A stretch of DNA of 64,000 nt from Brevundimonas huaxiensis (GTDB taxonomy: Bacteria > Pseudomonadota > Alphaproteobacteria > Caulobacterales > Caulobacteraceae), in NCBI RefSeq assembly GCF_014218725.1, contig NZ_JABBJE010000006.1, positions 1 to 64,000 of the forward strand, in the 5' to 3' direction. A model generated the notes under the pieces. It had not been told where the DNA came from. It worked only from the letters and a program-made list of their open reading frames with translations, and did no database searches. The translations under genes and the position numbers were made by a program. Positions 46,547-54,949 of this stretch are shown piece after piece (the first letter of the stretch is position 1; each line of letters starts with the position of its first letter).

Positions 46547-46730
46547 CACGCCTATCCTCTATCCGCCACCGAGGCGTGCATTGCTGCGCTCCGGTTGCGA
46601 CCGAGATGTCTGTGATTACGGATCATCGCCATGCTTGTGTCCCGCAGTTTGGACGCGATCAATTGAAATCGCTCAAGTCCCGGGGATTTTGAAACGCAGG
46701 ACGGTTGGCGTTGCTTTACGGCACCAAAAC

Positions 46731-46756
46731 CGCCGCCGCCCAAAGGGCGACGGCGG
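46731..46756 (-). terminator. Intrinsic terminator after the OmpA-like gene
   Basis: On the minus strand a G/C-rich hairpin (CGCCG/CGGCG outer, GCCC/GGGC inner around AAA) ends in TTTTGG. The remainder of the 286-base gap 46550-46835 is AT-richer than its surroundings and holds no gene that I can support. Confidence 0.65.
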
Positions 46757-46835
46757 CATGATGTTGTCAAATCGACGAACTTCATGACCTCGGGAGCGCC
46801 GGGCCGGATGAACCGCACCGGCGCGCCTTCGGGTC

Positions 46836-47990
46836 TTAGAAGTTAATGTCGATGGTCGCGCGGCGGTTGAGCGGTTCGCGCACACCGTCGGCGGTCGGCT
46901 TGGCCAGGTTGGTTTCGCCCTTGCCGTCGAGGGCGATCACGCCGCCGTTGACGCCTTGAGCAACCAGGGCGTCCGCGACGGTGCGCGAACGACGGTTGGA
47001 CAGACCCAGGTTATAGGCGGCCGAACCCGAGGTGTCGGTGTAGCCGACGATCAGGACGCGCGTCGGACGACCCGACTTGGCGTAGTTGGCGGCCTGCGTC
47101 ACCACCGAACGGGCTTCCGCAGTCAGGTCCGAGCGATCCCAGTCGAAGTAGACGACGAACTGGCGAGGCATCGGGGTCTGAGCGACCGGCGGCGGGGGCG
47201 GCGGGGGCGGAGGAGGCGGCGGCGGGGGCGGAGGCGGCGGAGGCGGCGGCGGCGGAGCGTCTTCCGCACCGAAGCTGTAGCGCAGACCCAGGGTCACGGT
47301 GTGCGACTGATCGTAGTCGCCGTCCCATTCGCCGAACTGCGTGGCGCCCACGCCCGTGCCGACCGTCGTCGAGGCGAAGTTGGCGTCGCCCGTCAGGTAG
47401 CGGTAGGTCAGGTCGATGTTGGCGCGGTCGCCCACGGCCCAAGCCAGACCGGCGATCGCCTGAGCAGCGAACTTGGTCGAGGTGTCGTCCGCGGTGAAGA
47501 CGGCGCCGCGGTTGGCGCGCAAGTTGCCGGTGATGTCCGTCTTGACGTGGTTCACACCAGCGCCAAGGCCGACGAAAGGACGGATACCCCAAGCTTCGTA
47601 ACCGAAGTCGTAGATGATGTTCGCCATCAGGGTCATCGATTCGATGTCGCCTTCAGGAGAGAAGCAACCGCCCGTCGCAGGGGTGAAGTTGCAGACGCCC
47701 TGAGTGCCCGAAACGGCCCGAACGGTGCCGACGTCGCCCGAGCGATAGCCGCCTTCGAGTTCCGCACGCCAGTTGGGGTTGAAACGATAACCGAGGCGAG
47801 CGAACGCCGCCCAGCCATCGTTCACTTCGTAGTTCCAGTTGGCATTGGTAGTCGACGATTCGGCGTTGATCTCGTCGATCCATTGATAACCGGCGTCGAT
47901 CGCCCCGTACCAACCATTGGGTTCTGCCGATGCGGCTCCGGCTGCGAACAGCCCAGCTGCGGCGACAGAGGCGAGAAGTTTGAGCTTCAT
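46836..47990 (-). CDS. OmpA-family outer-membrane protein with long polyproline linker
   Basis: I start at MKLKLLASVAAAGLF (47990; GAGG upstream). The 384-residue protein has a signal peptide (ending GAASA), an eight-stranded OmpA-type barrel to about 250, an uninterrupted run of 23 prolines (coding 47187-47255), and a C-terminal peptidoglycan-binding OmpA domain (VVYFDWDRSDLTAEARSVV, GYTDTSGSAAYNLGLSNRRSRTV). It probably ties the outer membrane to the cell wall and is likely abundant. The proline run should need EF-P for translation. Confidence 0.94.
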   Translation of the reverse strand: MKLKLLASVAAAGLFAAGAASAEPNGWYGAIDAGYQWIDEINAESSTTNANWNYEVNDGWAAFARLGYRFNPNWRAELEGGYRSGDVGTVRAVSGTQGVCNFTPATGGCFSPEGDIESMTLMANIIYDFGYEAWGIRPFVGLGAGVNHVKTDITGNLRANRGAVFTADDTSTKFAAQAIAGLAWAVGDRANIDLTYRYLTGDANFASTTVGTGVGATQFGEWDGDYDQSHTVTLGLRYSFGAEDAPPPPPPPPPPPPPPPPPPPPPPPVAQTPMPRQFVVYFDWDRSDLTAEARSVVTQAANYAKSGRPTRVLIVGYTDTSGSAAYNLGLSNRRSRTVADALVAQGVNGGVIALDGKGETNLAKPTADGVREPLNRRATIDINF

Positions 47991-48145
47991 AGCTTCCTCA
48001 CTGTGTGAATGCGCGAAGCTGCACAATAGCACAGCATTCACGGGACCGAACGGCGTGGCTGGCGCACGGTTCCGCGCTTGAGCTACGATTGTGTCGACTG
48101 TGGCGCCGTTTCAACACATTGGGCGCCTGCGAAAGGAGACGGATT

Positions 48146-49054
48146 ATGGCGATGCGGTTTGACGGACAGGTGGCGATTGTAACGGGGGCCGGCGGCGGCT
48201 TGGGGCGCGAACACGCTCTGGCTCTGGCGGCGCGCGGGGCCAAGGTGGTGGTCAACGACCTGGGTGGCGCCCGCGACGGTTCGGGCGGCTCGGCGACGGC
48301 GGCGGAATCGGTCGTCGCCGAAATCGAGGCGGCCGGCGGCGAGGCCATGGCCAATGCGGCCTCGGTGACGGACTTCGCCGCAGTCCAGGCCATGGTCGAT
48401 CAGGCCATGACCAAATGGGGCCGGATCGACATCCTGGTGAACAACGCCGGCGTCCTGCGCGACAAGACCTTCGCCAAGATGGAGATCGAGGACTTCCGCT
48501 TCGTCGTCGACGTTCACCTGATGGGGGCGGTCAACTGCACCAAGGCCGTGTGGGAGATCATGCGCGGGCAGAACTACGGCCGGATCGTGATGACGACCTC
48601 GTCGTCTGGCCTGTACGGCAACTTCGGCCAGTCGAACTATGGCGCGGCCAAGATGGCGCTGGTCGGCCTGATGCAGACCCTGTCGATCGAGGGGGCCAAG
48701 AACGACATCCGCGTCAACTGCCTGGCGCCCACCGCCCACACCCGCATGACCGAGGATCTGGGCGCCGCCCTGCCGCTGGAGGCGCTGTCCCCGGCCTTGG
48801 TCACGCCGGGCCTGCTTTATCTGGTCAGCAAAGATGCGCCGAGCCGCGCCATCCTGGCCGCCGGCGCCGGCGGATTCGAGCGCGCCTATGTCACCCTGAC
48901 GCAAGGCGACTTCGTCACCGGCGACGATGCGCCAGAACAGATCGCCGCCCGCTTCAACGCCATCTCGGACCGCGCGGGCGAGATTGTGCCGGACATGGGC
49001 GCCGCCCAGGGCATGATCGAACTGACCAAGGCGCAGAAGGCGCACGGCGGCTGA
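48146..49054 (+). CDS. SDR dehydrogenase, MFE-2-like (3-hydroxyacyl-CoA type)
   Basis: The start MAMRFDGQVAIVTG has AAAGGAGA upstream. The 302-residue protein has TGAGGGLGREHALALAARGAKVVVNDLGG (cofactor site; the NDLGG and following GSGGS favour the MFE-2/HSD17B4 group), NNAGVLRD, the catalytic Ser in TTSSSGLYGNFGQSNYGAAK and the YxxxK. Together with the thiolase downstream it suggests fatty-acyl-CoA beta-oxidation. The precise chain length and step are unknown. Confidence 0.87.
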   Translation: MAMRFDGQVAIVTGAGGGLGREHALALAARGAKVVVNDLGGARDGSGGSATAAESVVAEIEAAGGEAMANAASVTDFAAVQAMVDQAMTKWGRIDILVNNAGVLRDKTFAKMEIEDFRFVVDVHLMGAVNCTKAVWEIMRGQNYGRIVMTTSSSGLYGNFGQSNYGAAKMALVGLMQTLSIEGAKNDIRVNCLAPTAHTRMTEDLGAALPLEALSPALVTPGLLYLVSKDAPSRAILAAGAGGFERAYVTLTQGDFVTGDDAPEQIAARFNAISDRAGEIVPDMGAAQGMIELTKAQKAHGG

Positions 49055-49073
49055 CCAAATAAGGCGCCTTGCG

Positions 49074-49099
49074 TTGACGCGACGTGAGGCGCCTAACTT
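49074..49099 (+). promoter_or_regulatory. Housekeeping-type promoter of the thiolase transcript
   Basis: TTGACGC (49074-49080), 11 bases, then CCTAACTT (49092-49099) is a near-consensus Caulobacter-type promoter. Transcription would start near 49105, just before the first hairpin repeat, giving a leader of about 175 bases. AGGCGCC/GGCGCCT arms (about 49062-49068 and 49087-49093) flank the -35 element and may be a terminator for the SDR gene or an operator. Confidence 0.65.
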
Positions 49100-49115
49100 G
49101 GCTTCAGAGGAAACC

Positions 49116-49265
49116 GGCCTCAAGCAGCGCGAACGCGCGTAGGCCAAACAGGAACGGCCTCAAGCAGCGCCAAGCGCGATAGGCCAAACAGGAACGGCCT
49201 CAAGCAGCGCCAAGCGCGATAGGCCAAACAAGAATGGGCTCAAGTAGCCCGAAGGGCGATAGCCC
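49116..49265 (+). repeat. Four tandem 40-base hairpin repeats in the thiolase leader
   Basis: Units at 49116-49145, 49156-49185, 49196-49225 and 49236-49265 repeat with an exact 40-base period. Each folds as an outer 5-bp stem (GGCCT/AGGCC), a conserved internal loop (CAAGCA on one side, GAT on the other) and an inner stem. Units 2 and 3 are identical. Unit 1 changes the inner stem to GCGCG/CGCGC and unit 4 changes both stems to GGGCT/AGCCC and GCCC/GGGC, so pairing is kept by compensatory changes. Linkers read AAACAGGAAC, with GGA exposed. The last unit is followed by GGAGGAAAG, the ribosome site of the thiolase. Confidence 0.85.
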
Positions 49266-49279
49266 CAGGAGGAAAGCCC

Positions 49280-50482
49280 ATGCGCGAAGCCGTCATCGTC
49301 TCCACCGCCCGTACGCCCATCGGGCGCGCCTACCGCGGCGCCTTCAACGACACCCAGGCGCAGCAGCTCGGCGCCCATGCGGTCAAGCACGCGGTCCAGC
49401 GCGCCGGGGTCGATCCGGCCGAGATCGAGGACGTGATCATGGGCGCGGCCCTGCAGCAGGGTTCGACCGGCACCAACGTCGCGCGCCAGATCGCGCTCGC
49501 CGCCGGCCTGCCCTCCTCCGTTCCCGGCATGAGCCTGGACCGTCAGTGCGCCTCGGGCCTGATGGGCATCGCCACGGCGGCGAAACAGGTCGTCTTCGAT
49601 CAGCAGAAGATGGCGGTCGGCGGCGGGCTGGAAAGCATCTCCCTGGTCCAGAACCAGAATATGAACCTGTACCGGATGAAGGACGAGGCCCTGCTGAAGC
49701 TGTCGCCCCACATCTATATGTCGATGCTGGAGACGGCCGAGGTGGTGTCGCGCCGCTACGGCGTCAGCCGCGACCGCCAGGACGAATATGCGCTGAAATC
49801 CCAGCAGCGCACCGCCGCCGCTCAGGACGCCGGTCGCTTCGACGCCGAGATCGTGCCCATGACCACCACGATGCTGGTCATGGACAAGGCCACCGGCCAG
49901 ACCTCATCGAAAGAGGTCACCCTGTCCAAGGACGAGGGCAACCGTCCCGACACGACGCTGGAAGGGCTGAAGGCGCTGAAGCCCGTTTTCGGGGGCGGCG
50001 AGGAGATCCAGACGGGTGAATTCATCACCGCCGGCAACGCCTCGCAGCTGTCGGACGGCGCCTCGGCCTGCGTCGTCATGGAGGCCGGCGAGGCGGTGAA
50101 GCGCAATCTGCAACCGCTCGGCGCCTATCGCGGCATGGCGGTCGCCGGCTGTGAGCCGGACGAAATGGGCATCGGCCCGGTCTATGCCGTGCCCAAACTG
50201 CTGAAGCGCCACGGCCTGACGATGGACGACATCGGCATCTGGGAGCTGAACGAGGCCTTTGCCGCCCAAGTCCTGTATTGCCAGGACACGCTGGGCATTC
50301 CCGACGACCGCCTGAACGTCTCGGGCGGCGCCATCTCCATCGGCCACCCCTACGGCATGTCCGGCGCCCGCATGACCGGCCACGTCCTGATCGAGGGCAA
50401 GCGTCGCGGCGCCAAATACGGCGTCGTCACCATGTGCATCGGCGGCGGCATGGGGGCTGCGGGATTGTTCGAGATCTTCTGA
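49280..50482 (+). CDS. Acetyl-CoA C-acyltransferase (thiolase)
   Basis: The 400-residue thiolase cleaves 3-ketoacyl-CoA (or condenses acetyl-CoA). It has the acyl-accepting Cys90 in [17 protein letters not shown] near 320, the His in [13 protein letters not shown] near 355 and the second Cys in [12 protein letters not shown] near 385. The start has GGAGG eight bases upstream. It sits behind a structured leader and its own promoter. The palindromic element copy 3 begins directly at its stop codon. Confidence 0.95.
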   Translation: MREAVIVSTARTPIGRAYRGAFNDTQAQQLGAHAVKHAVQRAGVDPAEIEDVIMGAALQQGSTGTNVARQIALAAGLPSSVPGMSLDRQCASGLMGIATAAKQVVFDQQKMAVGGGLESISLVQNQNMNLYRMKDEALLKLSPHIYMSMLETAEVVSRRYGVSRDRQDEYALKSQQRTAAAQDAGRFDAEIVPMTTTMLVMDKATGQTSSKEVTLSKDEGNRPDTTLEGLKALKPVFGGGEEIQTGEFITAGNASQLSDGASACVVMEAGEAVKRNLQPLGAYRGMAVAGCEPDEMGIGPVYAVPKLLKRHGLTMDDIGIWELNEAFAAQVLYCQDTLGIPDDRLNVSGGAISIGHPYGMSGARMTGHVLIEGKRRGAKYGVVTMCIGGGMGAAGLFEIF

Positions 50483-50649
50483 TTTCGTCATCCTCCGGGC
50501 CGCGAAGCGGAACCGGGGGACCCAGCGGCGCCGAAGGCGATCAGTCCATCGCACCAGGCTGAAAACCGCGCCTTTACAGGTTCGCGCTCACGCGCGCCGC
50601 TGGGTCCCCCGGTCTGCGCCGCTGCGCGGCTTGCCGGAGGATGACGAAA
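50483..50649. repeat. MITE-like palindromic element, copy 3
   Basis: This 167-bp copy has the same 16-bp terminal inverted repeats and inner GGGGGACCCAGCGGCGC arms as the elements at 7354 and 7930. Its centre shares CGAAGGCGAT and the AGGTTCGCGCTCACGC end with copy 1. It begins at the base after the thiolase TGA and ends five bases from the coq7 stop, filling the convergent gap completely. It may act as a bidirectional terminator. Confidence 0.85.
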
Positions 50650-50654
50650 GAAGG

Positions 50655-51218
50655 CTAAACCCGTTCGCTGATCTTGATCGCCGCCTTGCAGCCGACCTTG
50701 ATCACGCCGGACAGCAGCCGATACGCCGGCGCTTCGCGGCTGCCGTGTTCGATGGCGTGGTCATGGTGGGCCAGTTCCTCGTCGCGGAACTGCTTCAACT
50801 CAGCGGCAAGAGCCGGATCGCGGTCGCCGATCTCGGCGATCTGGTCGGCATAGTGTTTCTCGATCACGCTCTCGACCGCCTCGGTGCAGGCGTGCGCCGC
50901 CTTTTCACCCATCAGGGCCGTGCCGGCGCCCAGGGCCGAGGCAGCGATGCGCCACAAGGGCGTCATGACCGTGGGCCGCACCCGCCGCTCGTTCAGCAGC
51001 CGCTCGAAGCGCGCCAGATGCACCGCCTCCTGGTCCTGCATCTCCGACAGGTCGCGGGCGATGCCGTCACGCCCCTTTCGCCCTTCGAACACCGCCTTCT
51101 GGGCGCGATAGATCAGGACGGCCGCATATTCCCCGGCGTGGTCGACGCGCAGGATTTCGTCCATCCGCGCCTTGTCTGCGCCTTGGCCGGGACGAGGGAG
51201 GGGAATGGAATGGCTCAT
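50655..51218 (-). CDS. coq7: Demethoxyubiquinone hydroxylase (COQ7)
   Basis: COQ7 is a di-iron monooxygenase that adds the last hydroxyl group in ubiquinone synthesis. I start at MSHSIPLPRPGQ (51218). The 187-residue protein shows the iron ligands in DHAGEYAAVLIYRAQ, EMQDQEAVHLARFE, ACTEAVESVIEKHY and RDEELAHHDHAIEHG. It is the third gene of a probable yqaA-like, dsbB, coq7 operon, four bases after dsbB. Confidence 0.93.
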   Translation of the reverse strand: MSHSIPLPRPGQGADKARMDEILRVDHAGEYAAVLIYRAQKAVFEGRKGRDGIARDLSEMQDQEAVHLARFERLLNERRVRPTVMTPLWRIAASALGAGTALMGEKAAHACTEAVESVIEKHYADQIAEIGDRDPALAAELKQFRDEELAHHDHAIEHGSREAPAYRLLSGVIKVGCKAAIKISERV

Positions 51219-51222
51219 CGCA

Positions 51223-51768
51223 TCAGGCCTTTTCGATCCGGGGCGCGCGGGCGTCCTTGGGACGTTTCGCCGCCAACAGGCTGAACACCGCAAGCGCCGA
51301 GGCGATGACCGCGTTCCATCCTGCCATCGACAAACCCAGCCAGCTCCAGGCCACATCGCCGCAGCCGATCACCTTGGTCACCGGCCCCGTGCCCATGGCC
51401 AAGGCCGTCAGACTGTCCATATCGACCGAGCCGCCGACGGACGAACAGGTCGCAGGCAGGGCCCACCATTTATATTCGCCGCCCATGTGGAAGATGGCCG
51501 TAATGGCGCCCGTGGCGAACACGGCCGCCAGCAGGAAGGCGGCGATGCGCGGCGTGCCCCGGCGTCCGCCGCTGAACAGGGTCCAGCCCGTGGCCAGCAC
51601 CGCGACGACGACCGCTCCCCAATAGACCTCGCGCTGCTTCAGACACAGGTTGCAGGGCGCAAGGCCGCCGAACCGTTCGAACGCATGGGCCGCGCCCAGC
51701 ATGGCCAGCGACGCGGCCAGGGCGAAGGCGGTCCACCAACGGGTCAGAAGGCGATAGACATCGATCAT
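51223..51768 (-). CDS. dsbB: Disulfide bond formation protein B
   Basis: DsbB re-oxidises DsbA and passes electrons to ubiquinone. The 181-residue inner-membrane protein has four helices, the first periplasmic CxxC as CNLC (39-42), and the second cysteine pair in PATCSSVG and VIGCGDVAW. Its placement with coq7, a ubiquinone gene, is functionally sensible. It starts 39 bases after the YqaA-family gene. Confidence 0.92.
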   Translation of the reverse strand: MIDVYRLLTRWWTAFALAASLAMLGAAHAFERFGGLAPCNLCLKQREVYWGAVVVAVLATGWTLFSGGRRGTPRIAAFLLAAVFATGAITAIFHMGGEYKWWALPATCSSVGGSVDMDSLTALAMGTGPVTKVIGCGDVAWSWLGLSMAGWNAVIASALAVFSLLAAKRPKDARAPRIEKA

Positions 51769-51807
51769 CTTGAAACGGTCTTACCCCGCCCCGAACGCGC
51801 CGTCGAC

Positions 51808-52383
51808 TTACAGAAGCTTCAGGACGACGATCAGCCCGACCAGCGGGACCAGGCCGATCACGCTCCACATCGCCAGCCGCTTTTCCACCTGCGCCAGCAT
51901 GGCCGGCCCCCAGCGCTGCAGGATCCACGCCTCCAGGAAGAACCGTCCGCCCCGCGTCACGACCGACGCGGCGATGAAGATCGGAAAGCTGAACGCCGCC
52001 AAGCCCGAGGCGATGGTCACCAGCTTGTAGGGAATGGGCGTCAGCCCCTTGATCAATATGACCCACAGCCCCCACTGATCGAACCAGGCGCGGAACTGCT
52101 CCAGCCCGTCCGAGTGTCCCAGCACCCGCATGATCGCCAGGCCCAGATCGGTCAGGAAATAGCCGATCGCGTAACCGAGAATCCCGCCCAGCACCGACGC
52201 CACAGTGCAGATCGCAGCGTAGACATACGCCTTCTGCGGCCGCGCCAGGATCATGGGCGCCAGCATCACATCGGGCGGGATCGGAAAGAACGAACTCTCA
52301 GCGAAGGAGACGACCGCCAGGGCCTTGGTCGCATGGCGGCTGCGCGCCAGGTCGAAGACGCGGTCATAGAGTTTGCGCAGCAT
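51808..52383 (-). CDS. YqaA/DedA-family membrane protein
   Basis: I start at MLRKLYDRVFDLARSRHA (52383). The roughly 191-residue protein has four to five membrane segments and the family motif FAESSFFPIPPDVMLAPM near 30, a glycine-rich GGILGYAIGYFLTDLG, and KGLTPIPYKLVTIASG with conserved proline/lysine near 115. Family members are DedA-like transporters, some of them lipid carriers. The function here is unknown. Confidence 0.87.
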   Translation of the reverse strand: MLRKLYDRVFDLARSRHATKALAVVSFAESSFFPIPPDVMLAPMILARPQKAYVYAAICTVASVLGGILGYAIGYFLTDLGLAIMRVLGHSDGLEQFRAWFDQWGLWVILIKGLTPIPYKLVTIASGLAAFSFPIFIAASVVTRGGRFFLEAWILQRWGPAMLAQVEKRLAMWSVIGLVPLVGLIVVLKLL

Positions 52384-52470
52384 GGCGATCCTTAAGGCGG
52401 CACGGCGCGTTAGCACCCCTGCGGCGTTGCGTCATCCTCGGCCGTCACGTCCACCTGCTAGAGCGCCTGA

Positions 52471-53115
52471 ATGACGACCCCCGCCTCTTCCCCATCCACG
52501 GTCCAGCAGGACGACGTCAGCCATAATGTCACCCGCCTGCTGCGGCGGCTGGCCGACGACGGCGGCGACGCGGGCCTGACCCTGCACGAGATCCGCGACC
52601 GGTTGGACGAGCGCGCCTATGGGCTGTTGATCCTGCTGCTCTCCATCCCCTGCCTGGTGCCGGGCCTTTACGGCGTGCCGCAGGTGGTCGGGCTGATCGT
52701 CATCCTGCTGGCCGGCCAGATGCTGGTCGGGCGCGAGGAACCCTGGCTGCCGCGCTGGTTCCTGAACCTGCGGTGCAAGGGATCCTGGCTGAAGGCCATG
52801 GCCGATTTCGCCGAAACCAAACTGGGCTGGATCGACCGGCTGTCGCGCCCCCGCCTGCGCCGCTTCGCCGATGGCCCGGGCGAAAAGCTGGCCGCCGTCT
52901 TCATGATCCTGGCGACCGTGACCATCGTCATGCCTCTGACCAACACCATCCCGTCGATCGCCCTGGCCCTGCTGTCGGTCGGCCTGATCCAGCGCGACGG
53001 CCTGTTCGTCCTCGCCGGCTGCGCCGTCACCACCGTCTGGCTGACCCTTCTGGGCGCGCTCGGGACAGGCCTTCTGATGGGCGCCGAATGGGCCACGCGC
53101 TGGCTGCCGGGCTGA
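52471..53115 (+). CDS. ExoD-family exopolysaccharide protein
   Basis: The 214-residue protein starts with a soluble Asp-rich part, then the ExoD core: LTLHEIRDRLDERAYGLLILLLSIPCLVPG (35-65), PQVVGLIVILLAGQML, a basic amphipathic stretch, and two more helices with PLTNTIPSIALALLSVGLIQRDG near 150. ExoD was linked to exopolysaccharide production in rhizobia, but its mechanism is unknown. It is divergent from the YqaA gene. Confidence 0.85.
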   Translation: MTTPASSPSTVQQDDVSHNVTRLLRRLADDGGDAGLTLHEIRDRLDERAYGLLILLLSIPCLVPGLYGVPQVVGLIVILLAGQMLVGREEPWLPRWFLNLRCKGSWLKAMADFAETKLGWIDRLSRPRLRRFADGPGEKLAAVFMILATVTIVMPLTNTIPSIALALLSVGLIQRDGLFVLAGCAVTTVWLTLLGALGTGLLMGAEWATRWLPG

Positions 53116-53197
53116 CGCAACCGTAAGGTACCGGTCGTCAAATCGCCTCAGTTGTTTTAGTCAGTATGCTCACGCTTGGCGGTGGGGGCCCGAAGAC

Positions 53198-54790
53198 TTG
53201 ACCTCGAAACTGATCGGCCTCGTCGCCGCACTCGGCCTCGCTTTCGCAGCCGCCGCCCCCGCCTCTGCTCAACAGGCCGCCAAGATCGAGGCGCGCACCG
53301 CGCCGGGCGGCGTTCTGGTGACCTGGAAGCTGGCCCAGCCGACCACCGAGGTCGCCTTCCTTGATCAGAACACCGTCCGCACGCTCTGGAAGATGCAAAC
53401 GTCCGGCCCGTCCCTGTCGGACGGCGTCGTGACGTCCGACCAGCCGTTCGATGCCTTCGACATCCTGATCGCGCCTGACGCGGCTGAGGTGGACCGCGTC
53501 TATATCGGCCTGGTGCGGGTGGGGTCGGGCCAGAGCCTTTATGGACCCGCGCTGGCGCTGAAGGACATGGACGCCGAACTGACCGTCAGAGCGGCCGCAG
53601 GTGAAACCGTCACGCCCCAATCCAACGCGATCCAAAGCTACGTCTATGTCGGACCGACCTCGGCCGTGACGCATGACGACGGCGGCGTGGTCGTCGTCGG
53701 GGACACCGTTCCCGCATCCCTGCGCACCGCGATGAGCGAAGGCTTTCTCGCTGCCCAGGGTTTCTATGGCGCTCGCCTCGGCCGCGACCTGCCCTATGCG
53801 CCGACCCTGATCGTCACCACTGACAGTCCCGGTCCGACGACATATCGGGGCGATGTGACCGACAACGGCGTCATCTCCCTGCGCTTTCATGGCTCGGACT
53901 GGTCCGCGCCCCCGCCCGATGTGATCGAACAGCTGTCCACCTTCGTTTGGCACGAGACGTTGCACCTGTGGAACAGCCATGCGGTGACGACCAAGGACGG
54001 CGCCAGCGCGCCTTGGCTGCATGAGGGCGGGGCCGAATACGGCGCATTGGTCGCCGCCCTGTCCACGGGAACGATCGACGAGGCCCAGTTGAAGACCTCG
54101 CTGGCGCGACGGCTGAACGGTTGTCGCGCCGCCTTGGGCGACCGCCCTGACGCGGAACAGCGCCTGCGCACCGGAAACGCCATCTACCACTGCGGCGTCG
54201 TCCTGCAGTGGATCGCGGACCTGGAGAGCCGCCGCGCCTCCGACGGCCGCACGGACATCTTCGACATCTGGAAGGCCATGCTTCAGGCCGGTCGCGCGGG
54301 AGACGGCTATGGGGTGGCGGACTTCCGCAGTCGCCTGACGCCAGACACTGCTGTCGCCGTCCTGCTGGACGGTCCGGGTCCGGAACGCTGGACCGGCATA
54401 CAGACCCGCCTCTCCGCGCTGGGCGTCACCCTGGTCAATCGGCCAAGCCCGCGCGACCTTCGCCAGGCCGCTCTGTTCCACATGGTCGATCAGAACTGCG
54501 GCGGCGAGGGCGGCTTTTCCATCGACAACGGCCGGATCAAGCTGGACTCCGGCGACCGATGCGGCGCCCTGTCCGGCGATCCCGTCGTCGTCGCGATCGA
54601 AGATCTGGACCCGATGTCGAACGGTCAGGGCGTCTTCCAGGCCGTCCAGGCCCGTTGCGCCGAAAACCTGCCCATCCGCTACACCCTGGCGGACGGCAAG
54701 ACGGTCGAGGCGGTCTGCAAGGCCCCGCTTCGGGCCCCCGATCTCTGGGCCGTGGATGCGATGCCGGACCTCAGGGCGCGACGCACCTGA
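53198..54790 (+). CDS. Secreted gluzincin-like metalloprotease (M61-like), TTG start
   Basis: The best start is TTG at 53198 because it gives a clean signal peptide (MTSKLIGLVAALGLAF..ASAQ). The 530-residue protein carries HETLH at 252-256 followed by LWNSH, then WLHEGGAEY with E276 or E280 as third ligand, a HExxH plus EGxxEY arrangement close to M61 glycyl aminopeptidases and other gluzincins. The N-terminal 240 residues are beta-rich; the C-terminal part has paired cysteines (NCGGEGG, RCGALSG, RCAENL, VCKAPL) and no PDZ domain. Substrate unknown. Confidence 0.7.
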   Translation: MTSKLIGLVAALGLAFAAAAPASAQQAAKIEARTAPGGVLVTWKLAQPTTEVAFLDQNTVRTLWKMQTSGPSLSDGVVTSDQPFDAFDILIAPDAAEVDRVYIGLVRVGSGQSLYGPALALKDMDAELTVRAAAGETVTPQSNAIQSYVYVGPTSAVTHDDGGVVVVGDTVPASLRTAMSEGFLAAQGFYGARLGRDLPYAPTLIVTTDSPGPTTYRGDVTDNGVISLRFHGSDWSAPPPDVIEQLSTFVWHETLHLWNSHAVTTKDGASAPWLHEGGAEYGALVAALSTGTIDEAQLKTSLARRLNGCRAALGDRPDAEQRLRTGNAIYHCGVVLQWIADLESRRASDGRTDIFDIWKAMLQAGRAGDGYGVADFRSRLTPDTAVAVLLDGPGPERWTGIQTRLSALGVTLVNRPSPRDLRQAALFHMVDQNCGGEGGFSIDNGRIKLDSGDRCGALSGDPVVVAIEDLDPMSNGQGVFQAVQARCAENLPIRYTLADGKTVEAVCKAPLRAPDLWAVDAMPDLRARRT

Positions 54791-54949
54791 GTTCTTGATA
54801 ATTTGGCTTTAACGTTACTCGCACGCTCGCCCGTCATCACGACCCCCTGGCTTCGTCTTGGCTCCGTCGTCTTCTGTGACTAGGTTCCGCGCCAATCGGC
54901 GGCCCCTTTCGGTTAAGCCCGCCTCAAAAATCCGTGCGGGAGACGCGCC

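Noticed and set aside
49116..49265. CRISPR array
   Set aside because: Only four units with 10-base near-identical linkers; spacers are not unique and there are no cas genes. It is a tandem hairpin leader.
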